Positions 7,297 to 16,121 are shown, counted from the first letter of the stretch. The stretch: 64,000 nucleotides of DNA from Shouchella tritolerans (GCF_025770735.1 NZ_JAODPB010000008.1:1-64000), one strand, 5' to 3'. Numbers and translations are program-made. The notes: a model not told the origin generated them from the sequence alone.

Positions 7297-8712
7297 TCAA
7301 GTCGTCATTGCTTGAACGGTTTGCGCCAACAAATCGATTCCTTTCTCCAGCTCTGGGAGTGAAGCGTAAGCAAACGAAAGCCGCAAATGGTGGTGGTTGT
7401 CTCGATCATATAAGTAGCCTGGATGAATAAGGACTCCTTTTTGTAATAGTTTTAAAAAGAGTGCTTTTGTCACCAGAGGTTGATGGAAGCGGAGCCAGAT
7501 GTAAAACCCTCCCTTAGGCTTTTGCCAAACGGCTATGTTGTGAAAATGTTTGGTCAGCAATGCTTCCATGAGAGTAGCCCGTTGCTGTAGGTTTTCCCGC
7601 AGTTGCTGCAGGTGGGTTTCATGATGTGGCGAAGCGAGCCAAGTGGCAGCAAGTAGCTGTGAAAAGCCGCTGGCCCCGTAATCAAACTGCATTTTTATGT
7701 CCGCTAACCTATCGACGACTGGTTCAGGGGCAACCACCCAACCGATTCTTAATCCAGGGCTAACCGTTTTGGAAAGGCTGCCAAGATATAAGACATTTCC
7801 GGCCGTGTCAACCGATTTTATCGCCGGGGGGATGGCGGAAAAAGCGAGCTCATTATACACATCGTCTTCCACAATCGGAATTTGCAAATTTGTCCAATGC
7901 TGGTAAAGGTCGTGTCTTTCTGCCTCCGTCAATATCGCCCCTGACGGATTGTTTAGCGTCGGGATCGTATAAAACAATCCATGCTTCTGTGACTTGCTGT
8001 ATGTCATGTTTTCGGCGCCAGAACGAAGGCGAGAAAGGCGCATGCCCGCTGATTGGAACAAGTGCAACAACTCGATATAAGAGGGTGCCTCGTAGTAAAT
8101 GGTGGAATGCTGTGGCAACAATCCTAGTGAGATGAGCTGGAGTGCTTGGAGCGCGCCGGAGACGATAAGAATGCAGTCTGGGGATGTCTGGATGCCTCTT
8201 TTTTGTAAGTGGATGGCGACTGCATGTCTAAGCGCTTTGTGCCCTTTAGGCTCTGAATACCCGATTGTTCGCGGGTCAAGGGAAATCGATTGCCACACTT
8301 CTTCCAATTGTTTCGTAGGAAGGAGGCTAGGCGATAATTCCCCTGTGCCAAGGCGGATGATCTCTTTTGTTTCATATTCATTAATAAGCTGGATCGTCTG
8401 CAAGTTAGGCTGGTGAATGCCTGCTCGTATTCGTTCTTTCCAGTGATATTGACGGGGAAAGAGTGTTTGCCAGCTATTGTGGGCTACATACGTGCCTGAC
8501 CCTGTTTTGCTTTCGAGCCATCCTTCTGCTTTTAACTCATCGAGGACATCGATGATCGTTGAGCGGTTGACCCCTAATTGCTCGGCTAATTTTCGTTGAG
8601 AAGGAAGCTTTGTTCCTGGTGGCCATTCGCCTTGGTAAATGCGGTCAAGCATCCGTGTATAAATTTGTTCAAAAAGGGTTGTTTGGCTGTGTCGGTCTAG
8701 TTGAATCTCCAT
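7297..8712 (-). CDS. MocR-family regulator (GntR HTH plus aminotransferase domain)
   Basis: The protein has about 471 residues from ATG 8712; the longer open frame upstream lacks a start with a binding site. The N-terminal winged helix (IYQGEWPPGTKLPSQRKLAE, GVNRSTIIDVLDEL) is joined to a fold-type I PLP aminotransferase-like domain. That domain has EAPSYIELL, NNPSGAILT, VEDDVYNEL and the PLP lysine in YLGSLSKTVSPGLRIGWV. MocR proteins use PLP or an amino acid as effector. It is divergent from a LysE exporter with a palindrome between them, so it probably controls that exporter and possibly itself. Confidence 0.9.
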   Translation of the reverse strand: MEIQLDRHSQTTLFEQIYTRMLDRIYQGEWPPGTKLPSQRKLAEQLGVNRSTIIDVLDELKAEGWLESKTGSGTYVAHNSWQTLFPRQYHWKERIRAGIHQPNLQTIQLINEYETKEIIRLGTGELSPSLLPTKQLEEVWQSISLDPRTIGYSEPKGHKALRHAVAIHLQKRGIQTSPDCILIVSGALQALQLISLGLLPQHSTIYYEAPSYIELLHLFQSAGMRLSRLRSGAENMTYSKSQKHGLFYTIPTLNNPSGAILTEAERHDLYQHWTNLQIPIVEDDVYNELAFSAIPPAIKSVDTAGNVLYLGSLSKTVSPGLRIGWVVAPEPVVDRLADIKMQFDYGASGFSQLLAATWLASPHHETHLQQLRENLQQRATLMEALLTKHFHNIAVWQKPKGGFYIWLRFHQPLVTKALFLKLLQKGVLIHPGYLYDRDNHHHLRLSFAYASLPELEKGIDLLAQTVQAMTT

Positions 8713-8728
8713 GGTGTATCCCTTCAAA

Positions 8729-8757
8729 ATTGGTTGGGTCTTTTCCCAGCCAATTGG
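8729..8757. promoter_or_regulatory. Candidate MocR operator (inverted repeat)
   Basis: The arms ATTGGTTGGG and CCCAGCCAAT match at nine of ten positions around the spacer TCTTTT. A nested CCAATTGG palindrome and a repeated ATTGGT hexamer are also present. The site lies 17 bases from the MocR start in the divergent intergenic region, the usual place for such operators. Confidence 0.55.
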
Positions 8758-8818
8758 TGGTGTTGTTTTTATTAAACCACAGCTAAGGTAAGAGAGGAAG
8801 AGCAAAATCAATAAAAGG

Positions 8819-9454
8819 ATGAAGGTAATGGGAATCGCTTTTTTACATGGCATGATTTTATCAATTGGGCTCATATTGCCCCTTGGTCCACAAAATTTGT
8901 TCATTTTTAATCAAGGAGCGACACATAAAAAGCTGTTAAACGCAATGCCAGCTGTCATAACGGCATCATTATGCGATACGGCTCTCATTTTGCTTGCTGT
9001 CATGGGGGTGTCGGCAGCGGTGCTTGCGATTCCTGGACTGCAAGTGTTCTTGCTCGTTTGCGGGTTTATCTTTTTGCTATGGATCGGACAATCGATTTGG
9101 CGAGCACAACCTGAACATGCCAGTGCCGTAGACGAAACGTTGTCAATGAAAAAGCAAGTGTTATTTGCTCTGTCCGTGTCAGTTTTGAATCCTCACGCGG
9201 TATTGGATACAATTGGCGTAATAGGCACGAGTTCGCTTCGCTATGAAAGTTTAAGTGAAAAAGCGCTGTTTGCGCTAGCATGCATTGCTGTTTCTTGGCT
9301 CGCTTTCTTTTTGCTTGCGGCTGGTGGGAAGACGGTGCGGGCGATCGATAAGAGAGGTACATGGCTTGTGCTCGTCAACAAAGTCTCGGCCATTTGCATT
9401 TGGGCGATGGCGCTGCTTATTGGCGCCCAACTCGTGCAAATCATTTTTAAGTAA
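8819..9454 (+). CDS. LysE/RhtB-family amino acid exporter
   Basis: This 211-residue inner-membrane protein has six hydrophobic segments. The family hallmark is in the first helix (GLILPLGPQNLFIFNQGA), and the SVLNPHAVLDTIGVIG motif lies in the middle. LysE-type carriers export basic amino acids by proton exchange, and the GPQN form resembles true LysE/ArgO more than RhtB. The start is uncertain: ATG at 8819 or ATG at 8828, neither with an ideal ribosome binding site. It is regulated most likely by the divergent MocR protein and possibly by the convergent Lrp-type regulator. Confidence 0.88.
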   Translation: MKVMGIAFLHGMILSIGLILPLGPQNLFIFNQGATHKKLLNAMPAVITASLCDTALILLAVMGVSAAVLAIPGLQVFLLVCGFIFLLWIGQSIWRAQPEHASAVDETLSMKKQVLFALSVSVLNPHAVLDTIGVIGTSSLRYESLSEKALFALACIAVSWLAFFLLAAGGKTVRAIDKRGTWLVLVNKVSAICIWAMALLIGAQLVQIIFK

Positions 9455-9465
9455 ACGATATGTTA

Positions 9466-9499
9466 GGAGGCTAGCAGCTTTTATCGTGGCTAGCCTTCC
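9466..9499. terminator. Hairpin between convergent genes
   Basis: AGGCTAGC and GCTAGCCT form an eight-base-pair stem between the LysE gene and the convergent Lrp gene. The T run is weak on both strands, so terminator function is tentative. Confidence 0.45.
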
Positions 9500-9921
9500 A
9501 GCGAGCACTCGACTTGCGAGAAAATAAAATGAGTCACAGTCGACGCGTACGGGCTTGCAGAATCAATAAACGCCTCGGCGTCGGCAAAGCTTGCAAATTG
9601 CAGTTTGAGCAAATAACAAGCTTTGCCTGCGACGCGGTAACAAAATTCTACGTTCGGCAACGTTTGGATATAGTGTTTGAACGCGTCATAGCGCCCATGT
9701 TTAATCGATGCTTCGACAATGCATTGGATCGGCAAGCCCAATTTCTCATAGTCGACTTCAATCGTATATTTTTTGATCAATCCAAAGGATTCCATGCGTT
9801 TTACCCGTTCTGCCACCGATGGTGAAGACAAACTGACGCGCCGCCCGAGTTCTGCCATCGACAAGCGGCTGTTTTGCTTTAAAAGCTTTAATAGACTTCT
9901 GTCGGTTTCGTCCATTTTCAT
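9490..9921 (-). CDS. Lrp/AsnC-family transcriptional regulator
   Basis: This 143-residue DNA-binding protein has an N-terminal HTH (LLKLLKQNSRLSMAELGRRV, LSSPSVAERVKRMESFGLI) followed by a RAM effector-binding domain with VEFCYRVAGKACYLLKLQFA. The length is typical for a feast/famine regulator. It is divergent from an AhpD-like gene and convergent with the LysE exporter. Lrp-like regulators often control amino acid exporters, so LysE is one candidate target and the AhpD-like gene another. The ligand cannot be read from the sequence. Confidence 0.9.
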   Translation of the reverse strand: MKMDETDRSLLKLLKQNSRLSMAELGRRVSLSSPSVAERVKRMESFGLIKKYTIEVDYEKLGLPIQCIVEASIKHGRYDAFKHYIQTLPNVEFCYRVAGKACYLLKLQFASFADAEAFIDSASPYASTVTHFIFSQVECSLEG

Positions 9922-10011
9922 TTTAATGTATTTCCTTTTTATTAGTTCGATTTATAAAGTGAAAACAATAAATTCATTACGTTTCCTATGTTTATCAGAA
10001 TGATCACTTTA

Positions 10012-10033
10012 TATAATTGAATTGTACAAAGGA
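10012..10033 (+). promoter_or_regulatory. Minus-10 element and ribosome binding site of the AhpD-like gene
   Basis: TATAAT at 10012-10017 is a consensus minus-10 box. The minus-35 is poor (TGTTTA or TTTATC), which is compatible with an activator. AAAGGAGG follows at about 10029 and fixes the ATG at 10043. The AT-rich divergent region upstream is the likely Lrp site. Confidence 0.5.
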
Positions 10034-10042
10034 GGCAAACAA

Positions 10043-10465
10043 ATGGCAAGAATCGAGAAATCACCTATCGGCCAAACGCCATTCCAACAGTTGCTTGGCC
10101 ATAATCCGAATATTTTAGAAGCATGGGGAAATTTGGCCACCCAACTAGAGCGGGAAGGAAGTCTTAGCGAGGAGCTAAAAGAGCAAGTTAGAAGAACACT
10201 TGCTCAAGGAAACGGCTGTGCTTATTGCAAGGCGAAAGGAAAGCCAGATCAGCACCATGTCGACGAGAAGACGGTGTTGGCAACTGGTTTTGCGGACATT
10301 TTCCTTAAGAACAGAGACGCGATTGATGAAAAGCTGTTCCAACTGTTGAGAGAGCAGTTTTCTACAAAAGAAATAAGCGAGCTTTGTGCGTTTATTGCCT
10401 TTACTACCGCCCAGCAATATTATGGCGCAATGATGGGGTTGGAGGCAGAACCGCCAAGTAGCTAG
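10043..10465 (+). CDS. AhpD-like / carboxymuconolactone decarboxylase-fold protein
   Basis: The protein has 140 residues from ATG 10043, just after AAAGGAGG. It carries a CxxC redox pair in GNGCAYCKAKGKPDQHH and the helical LCAFIAFTTAQQYYGAMMGL segment typical of the AhpD/CMD fold. Members act as peroxide-linked thiol reductases or in unrelated decarboxylations. The CxxC motif favours a redox role. It is divergent from an Lrp-type regulator that may control it. No ahpC partner is adjacent. Confidence 0.8.
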   Translation: MARIEKSPIGQTPFQQLLGHNPNILEAWGNLATQLEREGSLSEELKEQVRRTLAQGNGCAYCKAKGKPDQHHVDEKTVLATGFADIFLKNRDAIDEKLFQLLREQFSTKEISELCAFIAFTTAQQYYGAMMGLEAEPPSS

Positions 10466-10611
10466 GAAAGCAAATCGGAAGAAACAGGCGGAGGCAGCCC
10501 TGGCGTGATGCAATGATCGGGAATGCCTCGGTTCCTAAAAAGCACGGTTGCGCTACCGGAAGGAAAAGGTTATTCGTGCCCCCTCGGTAGCGGCCGTATC
10601 CTCTAAGAAAG

Positions 10612-12015
10612 TTATTTGATTTGCATTCCTTCGTTCCCGTTCACGGGTGTGAGCGGAATCGCTACATGTACGGAACCCCCTCCTGAAGCGGCATTCTTAA
10701 TCGAGAGGCGGCCATTATGAAGCTTGGCAACATTGGCAGCGAAAGTGAGGCCAATGCCGTAATGGTTGTTTGTATGTCTGCTTTTCTCTTCCATAAAAAA
10801 GAGCTCTGTCGCCCGCTTTAATGCTTCAGCAGAAAACCCCTTGCCTGTGTCCGTCACAGTAAAGTGGAAAGTCGTTGATGTGCAGGTTGCCTCAATTAAG
10901 ATAGATCCTTGTTCAGGTGTGTAATCAATCGCATTGGTGACAATGTTTAGCAAGGCACGATGGAGAAGATGTTTGTCGACTTCAGCCGTCGTTAACTCGT
11001 TTTTTCGGCAGACGATTTTAACGTTTTTGCTTCCCTTGTAAGCTGAAGCGTCTGCCAACAACGTTTCAATGAATGGAGCTAAGTCGGTTTTACGTAATGT
11101 CAGCGGCATAGATCCGTCTGTATGGGACAAGTGGATCAGTTGGGAAATGTATTGCTCGATTTTATGGACCGCGTTTAAAATATAGTGCGTATACGCCGAC
11201 TGATCTTCTTGTTGCCCGCTCAAGCTTAATAACTCTGCATTCCCTTTGATGATCGTTACCGGGATTTTAAGGTCATGGGCGAGGGCACCAATTTGTTCAC
11301 CTTTGGCTTTTTCCATATGCCACTGCGTGTTCAATGAATGCTGGAGGGACTGTTTCATTTCGAGCAGGGAGTCAATAATCTCGTCAAATTCCTTGATTTT
11401 AGAAAACTCAGGGGTGAAATCGAGATTCTGCTCTTTAATATGTTTCGTAATGGAATGCAATTTTTTAAACTGTTTTTTCATCCTGTTGGCAAAGTGTGTC
11501 GTTACAGCAAAAGCGGTCGCGATAAGAAGGATAACGAGCAGGGCGATGCTTGTTAGTTCATAGTTAGGCAAATACTGCCGCAAGAAAGAGGAACGGAACT
11601 CCGCTCGCAATGGGTATTCGACTACGCCATATTCATCGGGCCGTTCAACAACCATATAGCCAGTTTGGCGAATATGGTTTGTATAGGGCTCATCGGTAAG
11701 CATGCTTTTCACAGTTTGTAAACTCTTGTCCGATAGCGTCCCTTTTGTTTTAACGTTTAACTCTTTATCAAAAATGGCGTAAGACATCATCTCAGGGATC
11801 ATGTTTTCCGTCACTTGTTCCACTGATTCTAATGACGGTCTCAGCTTTTCGGCTTCGCGCTCATAATGATTAGCTGGGTAAACGAAGCCTACATTTAATG
11901 CGATTATATGAAGCAGCAAGTAGAGGGCGGCCACCATCGTTAGGCTAACGCCTAATGTCATCATATAAAAAGTCAGTTCCCGTCGCAGCGTCTTGTTTCG
12001 GTTGCCTATTCCCAT
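10612..12015 (-). CDS. Sensor histidine kinase, lantibiotic-resistance type
   Basis: This is a membrane kinase of about 467 residues. The first helix is MTLGVSLTMVAALYLLLHII, followed by an extracytoplasmic loop of about 100 residues, a second helix (SIALLVILLIATAFAVTT) and a HAMP-like linker. The H-box is QIGALAHDLKIPVTIIKGN, then the N-box NIVTNAIDYTPEQG and the G-boxes DTGKGFS and HYGIGLTFA. ATG 12015 overlaps the regulator stop (ATGGGAATAG), so translation is coupled. The gene order ABC transporter, regulator, kinase matches lantibiotic-sensing systems such as SpaRK and CprRK. The ligand is presumably an antimicrobial peptide. Confidence 0.85.
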   Translation of the reverse strand: MGIGNRNKTLRRELTFYMMTLGVSLTMVAALYLLLHIIALNVGFVYPANHYEREAEKLRPSLESVEQVTENMIPEMMSYAIFDKELNVKTKGTLSDKSLQTVKSMLTDEPYTNHIRQTGYMVVERPDEYGVVEYPLRAEFRSSFLRQYLPNYELTSIALLVILLIATAFAVTTHFANRMKKQFKKLHSITKHIKEQNLDFTPEFSKIKEFDEIIDSLLEMKQSLQHSLNTQWHMEKAKGEQIGALAHDLKIPVTIIKGNAELLSLSGQQEDQSAYTHYILNAVHKIEQYISQLIHLSHTDGSMPLTLRKTDLAPFIETLLADASAYKGSKNVKIVCRKNELTTAEVDKHLLHRALLNIVTNAIDYTPEQGSILIEATCTSTTFHFTVTDTGKGFSAEALKRATELFFMEEKSRHTNNHYGIGLTFAANVAKLHNGRLSIKNAASGGGSVHVAIPLTPVNGNEGMQIK

Positions 12016-12668
12016 TTGTATCCGATTCCCCAAACTGTTTTAATCGGGTCCACTTCGTGTTCTTTGCATTTTTTGCGGATGGTGCGGATAAACTCCGTAA
12101 TCGTACCATGCAAGGCATTGCCGTCTAACCCGTAAATTTCATCGTAAATTTGGTCCCTTGAAAATGTGCGTCCTTTGTTTTGCGCCAAAAAGGCGCAAAT
12201 TTTATATTCATTCCTTGTCAAGTTTAGCTTTTGGTTGTTGATATACACTTCTTTATTGTCAAAGTCGAAGACAAACCCTGAGATCACCCGCTTGGTATGG
12301 TGTTTTTCCCGGTTTTCCCGGCGCAAATGGGCGTTTACTCTAGCGCTGAGTTCGAGTACGCTAAACGGTTTTGAAATATAGTCGTCCCCACCGCTTGTAA
12401 ACCCTTCTACCACTGCCGCTTCCTCTGCCTTCGCTGTTAAAAACAGAATCGGGCAATCAACAATAGGCCGGATTTTTTGGCATAAATCAAAGCCATTGAT
12501 ATGGGGCATCATCACATCGAGCAAAATCAAGTCGTAACCAGCAAAAGCGTTAAGAGCAACTTTGTCTGCTTGGGCGATCGTATCGACTTTATGTCCATCA
12601 CGCTGCAAAATATTTTCGATAAGCACTAAAATGTCTTGTTCGTCATCGACTGCGAGAATATTAGCCAT
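12006..12668 (-). CDS. OmpR/PhoB-family response regulator
   Basis: This 220-residue protein has a receiver domain (ILAVDDEQDILVL, phospho-acceptor Asp in LILLDVMMPHINGFDL, LFLTAKAE, DYISKPFSV) and a C-terminal winged helix (LTRNEYKICAFLAQNKG, TITEFIRTIRKKCKEHEV, TVWGIGYKWE). It is co-transcribed with and overlaps the kinase gene. It probably activates the ABC transporter genes upstream in response to the kinase, as in lantibiotic resistance loci. Confidence 0.92.
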   Translation of the reverse strand: MANILAVDDEQDILVLIENILQRDGHKVDTIAQADKVALNAFAGYDLILLDVMMPHINGFDLCQKIRPIVDCPILFLTAKAEEAAVVEGFTSGGDDYISKPFSVLELSARVNAHLRRENREKHHTKRVISGFVFDFDNKEVYINNQKLNLTRNEYKICAFLAQNKGRTFSRDQIYDEIYGLDGNALHGTITEFIRTIRKKCKEHEVDPIKTVWGIGYKWE

Positions 12669-12731
12669 CTGTTAACCATTCCTTGTTGAACGTTCTTTTT
12701 TACTCACCGATGAGGGAGAGAGCCAAAAATC

Positions 12732-13493
12732 TTATTCTGACGCCTTTCTTCCTTCCCAACGATGAAACCAAATACTGCTTATGACCGTTACGAATAGTAT
12801 AACAGATGCGACGATCATGAACCCAGTACGCATTTCTTGTTGAATAAATGACAAAAAAGCTGGTTCCAATTGTTCATACTCAACGATTCCCGCATACCCG
12901 GATAGCCGTATCCCCCAAGCCCAAGGGTTATATTGCCACCAAGCATCACCTAGCCCTGTGCCCATAAGCGCCGTCATTAGCAAGCCAGCGACGCCAAACA
13001 AGGCAGACGCGCCGATTCCAAACAAACAGCTAACAAAAAAATAGAAAAAGTAAAGAACAAGGCTTGTGACAACTAGCCATGCCCCGCCAATCAAAAAAGG
13101 CAGAATCGAGAGTTCGGCATTCGATAAGAGAAAACCTAGCCACAATAAACCAATCGCCAAAAAGATAGAAACGCCGTTTAGCACAATGAGAAATGTCATT
13201 TTGCTAAAATACGGAATGAGTTTCGGTAATGGAGCGCCGACAATATTTTGGAAGTGACCCGCTCGTTCTTCTTGAGAAACGGTCAGACCGCATACAAGGG
13301 CAATGACAAAAGGCAAGGCAATCGCTAATGGCGTCATAAACAACTCATAGATATGAGCGCCCTCGAGTTCCCGGGCGTGGAAATAAAGCAGGCATACCGC
13401 TGAATACAGCAGGGGAGCGAGTAAATGGAGCCACATAAAAGCAGTGCGTTTCGTTTTAAGAACGTCGGCATATAAACATCGTAGCAATTGCAC
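12732..13493 (-). CDS. ABC-2 type permease, MutG/SpaG-like lantibiotic-protection subunit
   Basis: The protein has about 253 residues with six hydrophobic segments (FMWLHLLAPLLYSAVCLLYF, LAIALPFVIALVCGLTVSQE, LVLYFFYFFVSCLFGIG and others). The GTG start at 13493 is preferred because AGGAGG lies about 12 bases upstream and the preceding gene stops four bases before it. The NPWAWGIRLSG motif is typical of the EpiE/MutE/MutG permease family. It forms the membrane half of the transporter with the next permease, expelling lantibiotics from the membrane. Confidence 0.85.
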   Translation of the reverse strand: MQLLRCLYADVLKTKRTAFMWLHLLAPLLYSAVCLLYFHARELEGAHIYELFMTPLAIALPFVIALVCGLTVSQEERAGHFQNIVGAPLPKLIPYFSKMTFLIVLNGVSIFLAIGLLWLGFLLSNAELSILPFLIGGAWLVVTSLVLYFFYFFVSCLFGIGASALFGVAGLLMTALMGTGLGDAWWQYNPWAWGIRLSGYAGIVEYEQLEPAFLSFIQQEMRTGFMIVASVILFVTVISSIWFHRWEGRKASE

Positions 13494-13497
13494 GCCT

Positions 13498-14253
13498 TTA
13501 TGCCACCTCCTGTTTCGACTTCTGCACAACAGCGAATGAGAATGACTTTTGAGAGATCACAAGCAATACCGCGAACAACAATAAAGAAAGAATGATGGCG
13601 ATTGGGATGACTGTCGTGCTAAGCAATGGGTCGCCTTCTTCAAGGGGTAAGCCATTTGGATGGATGCCAATCGTTGGGCTCATTGTTCGAATCGGCCAGC
13701 TCCACGGCCATACCCACCAGTAAGCTTTCGAGGCAGCGATAATGCCGAATATTAGGCAACCAAAAAGGTTGACGATTAGGGAAACAGCAAAGCCGAATTT
13801 TTTAGCAAGCATGAGACAAAACGGAATTTGCCATAATGTCGTCACCCACAGTAAGAAGCAAGCAGCGATAACAGGGAAAGGACCGACTGGAAATAGCGGG
13901 AAAACCATTTCGATTACAAACATGACCACAAGAAAAATCAGTTGTGAAGCAAGGGAATAAAGGGCAATAACGCTTGCTTTCGCTAGCCAAACGAGCCGCA
14001 AATCGACAGGGGCTGAATAGATGCCGTTGTAGTTGGATGCCTGTTTTTCCCGTATGTGACACAAAGCGCAGAACAAAGCAATCATCATCGGCATAAACAA
14101 AATCGACCACCAATTGAAGGTGAGAAACACAAAGTATTCCATGTTCATGATAAAAGAAAAAGCAACCGCTAAAAGCGGAACGATGCCAATCATTTTTCGC
14201 GCAAATGTTCTTTTTAGCTTTAGATTTTCAGCTTTCATGTATGAGATGAACAT
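13498..14253 (-). CDS. ABC-2 type permease, MutE/EpiE-like lantibiotic-protection subunit
   Basis: This 251-residue membrane protein has six predicted helices. It starts ISYMKAENLKLKRTFARKMIG, a pattern common in lantibiotic immunity permeases, and carries WWVWPWSWPIRTMSPTIGIH near the fifth segment. The ATG follows a clear AGGAGG-type site and lies three bases after the ATPase stop. It is the likely heterodimer partner of the following permease. Confidence 0.87.
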   Translation of the reverse strand: MFISYMKAENLKLKRTFARKMIGIVPLLAVAFSFIMNMEYFVFLTFNWWSILFMPMMIALFCALCHIREKQASNYNGIYSAPVDLRLVWLAKASVIALYSLASQLIFLVVMFVIEMVFPLFPVGPFPVIAACFLLWVTTLWQIPFCLMLAKKFGFAVSLIVNLFGCLIFGIIAASKAYWWVWPWSWPIRTMSPTIGIHPNGLPLEEGDPLLSTTVIPIAIILSLLLFAVLLVISQKSFSFAVVQKSKQEVA

Positions 14254-14256
14254 TGT

Positions 14257-14958
14257 TTATTTCCTCCTGTTTGTTTTTACAACTTCCATAAACAGACTTT
14301 CTAAGTCATCTTCGCCTTTGATGCTGTCTTGGTAGCCGAGGCGCCCCTCGCTTATGATGCCAATGTGGTCTGCCATTAATTGGACTTCCGACAAAATGTG
14401 GCTTGATAAAATGACGGTCATGCCCTTTTGCGGAAAAGACGTAATCAGCTCTCTTAATTCTTGGATGCCAAGTGGGTCCAATCCGTTCGTCGGCTCGTCA
14501 AGGATGAGCAATTTCGGCTGGTTCAAAAGAGCAATGGCAATGCCGAGCCTTTGTTTCATTCCCATCGAAAATTGGCCAGCTTTTTTCTTGCCAGTATAGG
14601 TTAAATCGACGGTATGGAGGACTTCCTCGATTCGTTGTGTAGGAAGCCCCCGCAATAAGGCATGTACTTTCACATTTTCAAATGCTGTTAAATTGCCATA
14701 AAGGGGCGGGGCTTCAATCAGAGAACCAATGTCTTTTAACATAGACCGGTTCCAGCTGCTGCCGTCAAATAAAATCTCCCCAGAACTGGGGCGTAAAATG
14801 CCCGTTAACATTTTTAGCGTTGTTGATTTTCCTGCACCATTAGGGCCAAGCAACCCATAGATGCTGTTTTTTGGTACGCGTAGTGATACATCTGCTACAG
14901 CTGCCTGTTTGCCAAAGCGTTTGCTTAGCTGCTTCGTTTCTAACATGATTGTGCTCAC
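14257..14958 (-). CDS. Lantibiotic-protection ABC transporter ATPase (LanF-like)
   Basis: This 233-residue ATPase has Walker A GLLGPNGAGKST, an EAPPLYGNLTAFENV Q-loop region, signature FSMGMKQRLGIAIALL, Walker B LLILDEPTNGLDP and the H-loop SSHILSE. The EAPP-type Q-loop (E instead of Q) is characteristic of lantibiotic F-subunits. The start is GTG with AAGGAGAGG upstream. It is first in a five-gene operon with two permeases and a two-component system. No lanthipeptide precursor or synthetase is present, so resistance to foreign peptides is the likelier role than self-immunity. Confidence 0.92.
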   Translation of the reverse strand: MSTIMLETKQLSKRFGKQAAVADVSLRVPKNSIYGLLGPNGAGKSTTLKMLTGILRPSSGEILFDGSSWNRSMLKDIGSLIEAPPLYGNLTAFENVKVHALLRGLPTQRIEEVLHTVDLTYTGKKKAGQFSMGMKQRLGIAIALLNQPKLLILDEPTNGLDPLGIQELRELITSFPQKGMTVILSSHILSEVQLMADHIGIISEGRLGYQDSIKGEDDLESLFMEVVKTNRRK

Positions 14959-15260
14959 AAAGACCTCTCCTTTTCCATATCATCGGTTAACTGAGATAAG
15001 GATAGCGGATATTTATCAATAATTAATCAAGAAATGGGGGGAACATTCAATTTCTTACAAACAGGTCTCCGTGACCTCAAGCAGGAAAGAGGCAGCAATC
15101 ATTATTAGTCGATGAAAGAGCTGATTTCCCTTGTGGAAGGCGCTGGTATTGCATTGTATACGTTCTAATGGAAGAATTAATTACTAGAACCTGCTATATC
15201 TCTCATGCTCCTAGATACATATGGTATACTATTGGAAAAAAATCAAAATTGGAGATTGTT
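14959..15260. other. Divergent intergenic region with possible gene remnant
   Basis: This 300-base stretch must carry the promoters of the lantibiotic operon (leftward) and of the RpiR gene (rightward; TATACT near 15226). On the plus strand, ELISLVEGAGIALYT can be read near 15118-15163. It resembles the end of a LysR-type effector domain, but stops surround it. I treat it as a possible decayed fragment only. Confidence 0.35.
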
Positions 15261-16121
15261 ATGGATCCATTAATTAGATTAAAAGAAAGCCTACCCGAAC
15301 TGACGAATGCTCAAAGAAATGTGGCAGATTATATATTAAAAAACCCTTCAGAAGTTGCCTTTTTGACTGTAAATCAATTGGCTCAATGTGTGAAAACAAG
15401 TACAACGACAATAATGAGATTAACTTCTAGATTAGGTTATTCAGGATACAGTGATTTTCAAGAGGGGTTACAACAATTAATTAGAGAACTAACAGCTCCT
15501 CACCAACGTTTAGAGGTTAATTTAGAGAATTTGGATAAAAATGATTTATGGGGGAATACAATTAACCATCACCTTCATCAAATTCAATCTGTGATGGGAC
15601 ATATATCAGGATCTCAATTAGATGAGGTTGTTCAAAAAATCATTTTCTCAAGACGTGTGTATTGTACAAGTGTACTTAGTGGATTACCTGTTGCTCAATA
15701 TTTAAAACAAGGACTAAATAGAACGGTTGGGAATTGTAAACTTATGATTGCTGACACAACAAGTGATTGGGTAGATGATGTCATTACAATGCAACCGAGT
15801 GATTTAATGATAGCTATTAGTTTTCCTCGATATGCAAGAAGAATTATTCACTATATGAAGATTGCAAAACAACAAGGGACAAAAATTGTGGCTATTACAG
15901 ATAGTTATTCATCTCCGGTAGTAGAATATGCTGACGTGGTCCTACCTTGTAACTCAGATAGTTTAGCCTTTCACAACTCACCTATAGTAGCTATGGTTGT
16001 GGCTGATTATCTGATATCAGCTACAGCAATTGAACAATCGGAGGCAACTAAAAAACGCCTGGATCAAATCAATCGAATTCTAACAAACACTCAATACCAC
16101 TATCAAGCTTTAGAAGAGTAA
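15261..16121 (+). CDS. RpiR/MurR-family transcriptional regulator
   Basis: The protein has about 286 residues from ATG 15261, with GGAG six bases upstream; an in-frame upstream extension has no binding site. The N-terminal HTH (LTNAQRNVADYILKNPSEV, CVKTSTTTIMRLTSRLGYSG) is followed by a SIS sugar-isomerase-like domain (VYCTSVLSGLPVAQYLKQG, LMIAISFPRYARRIIHYM, IVAITDSYSSPV). Such regulators sense phosphosugars or related acids. Its own terminator follows, and the AT-rich catabolic genes start 168 bases downstream, so it likely controls them. Confidence 0.88.
   Translation: MDPLIRLKESLPELTNAQRNVADYILKNPSEVAFLTVNQLAQCVKTSTTTIMRLTSRLGYSGYSDFQEGLQQLIRELTAPHQRLEVNLENLDKNDLWGNTINHHLHQIQSVMGHISGSQLDEVVQKIIFSRRVYCTSVLSGLPVAQYLKQGLNRTVGNCKLMIADTTSDWVDDVITMQPSDLMIAISFPRYARRIIHYMKIAKQQGTKIVAITDSYSSPVVEYADVVLPCNSDSLAFHNSPIVAMVVADYLISATAIEQSEATKKRLDQINRILTNTQYHYQALEE

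Noticed and set aside
10466-10611. Terminator or RNA gene between the AhpD-like gene and the kinase
   Set aside because: GC-rich inverted pieces such as GCTACCGGAAGG...CGGTAGC are visible, but there is no T run or consistent fold that I could support.
15040-15167. LysR pseudogene before the RpiR gene
   Set aside because: Only about 15 residues (ELISLVEGAGIALYT) resemble a LysR C terminus and stops surround them. This is too little to call a gene remnant.
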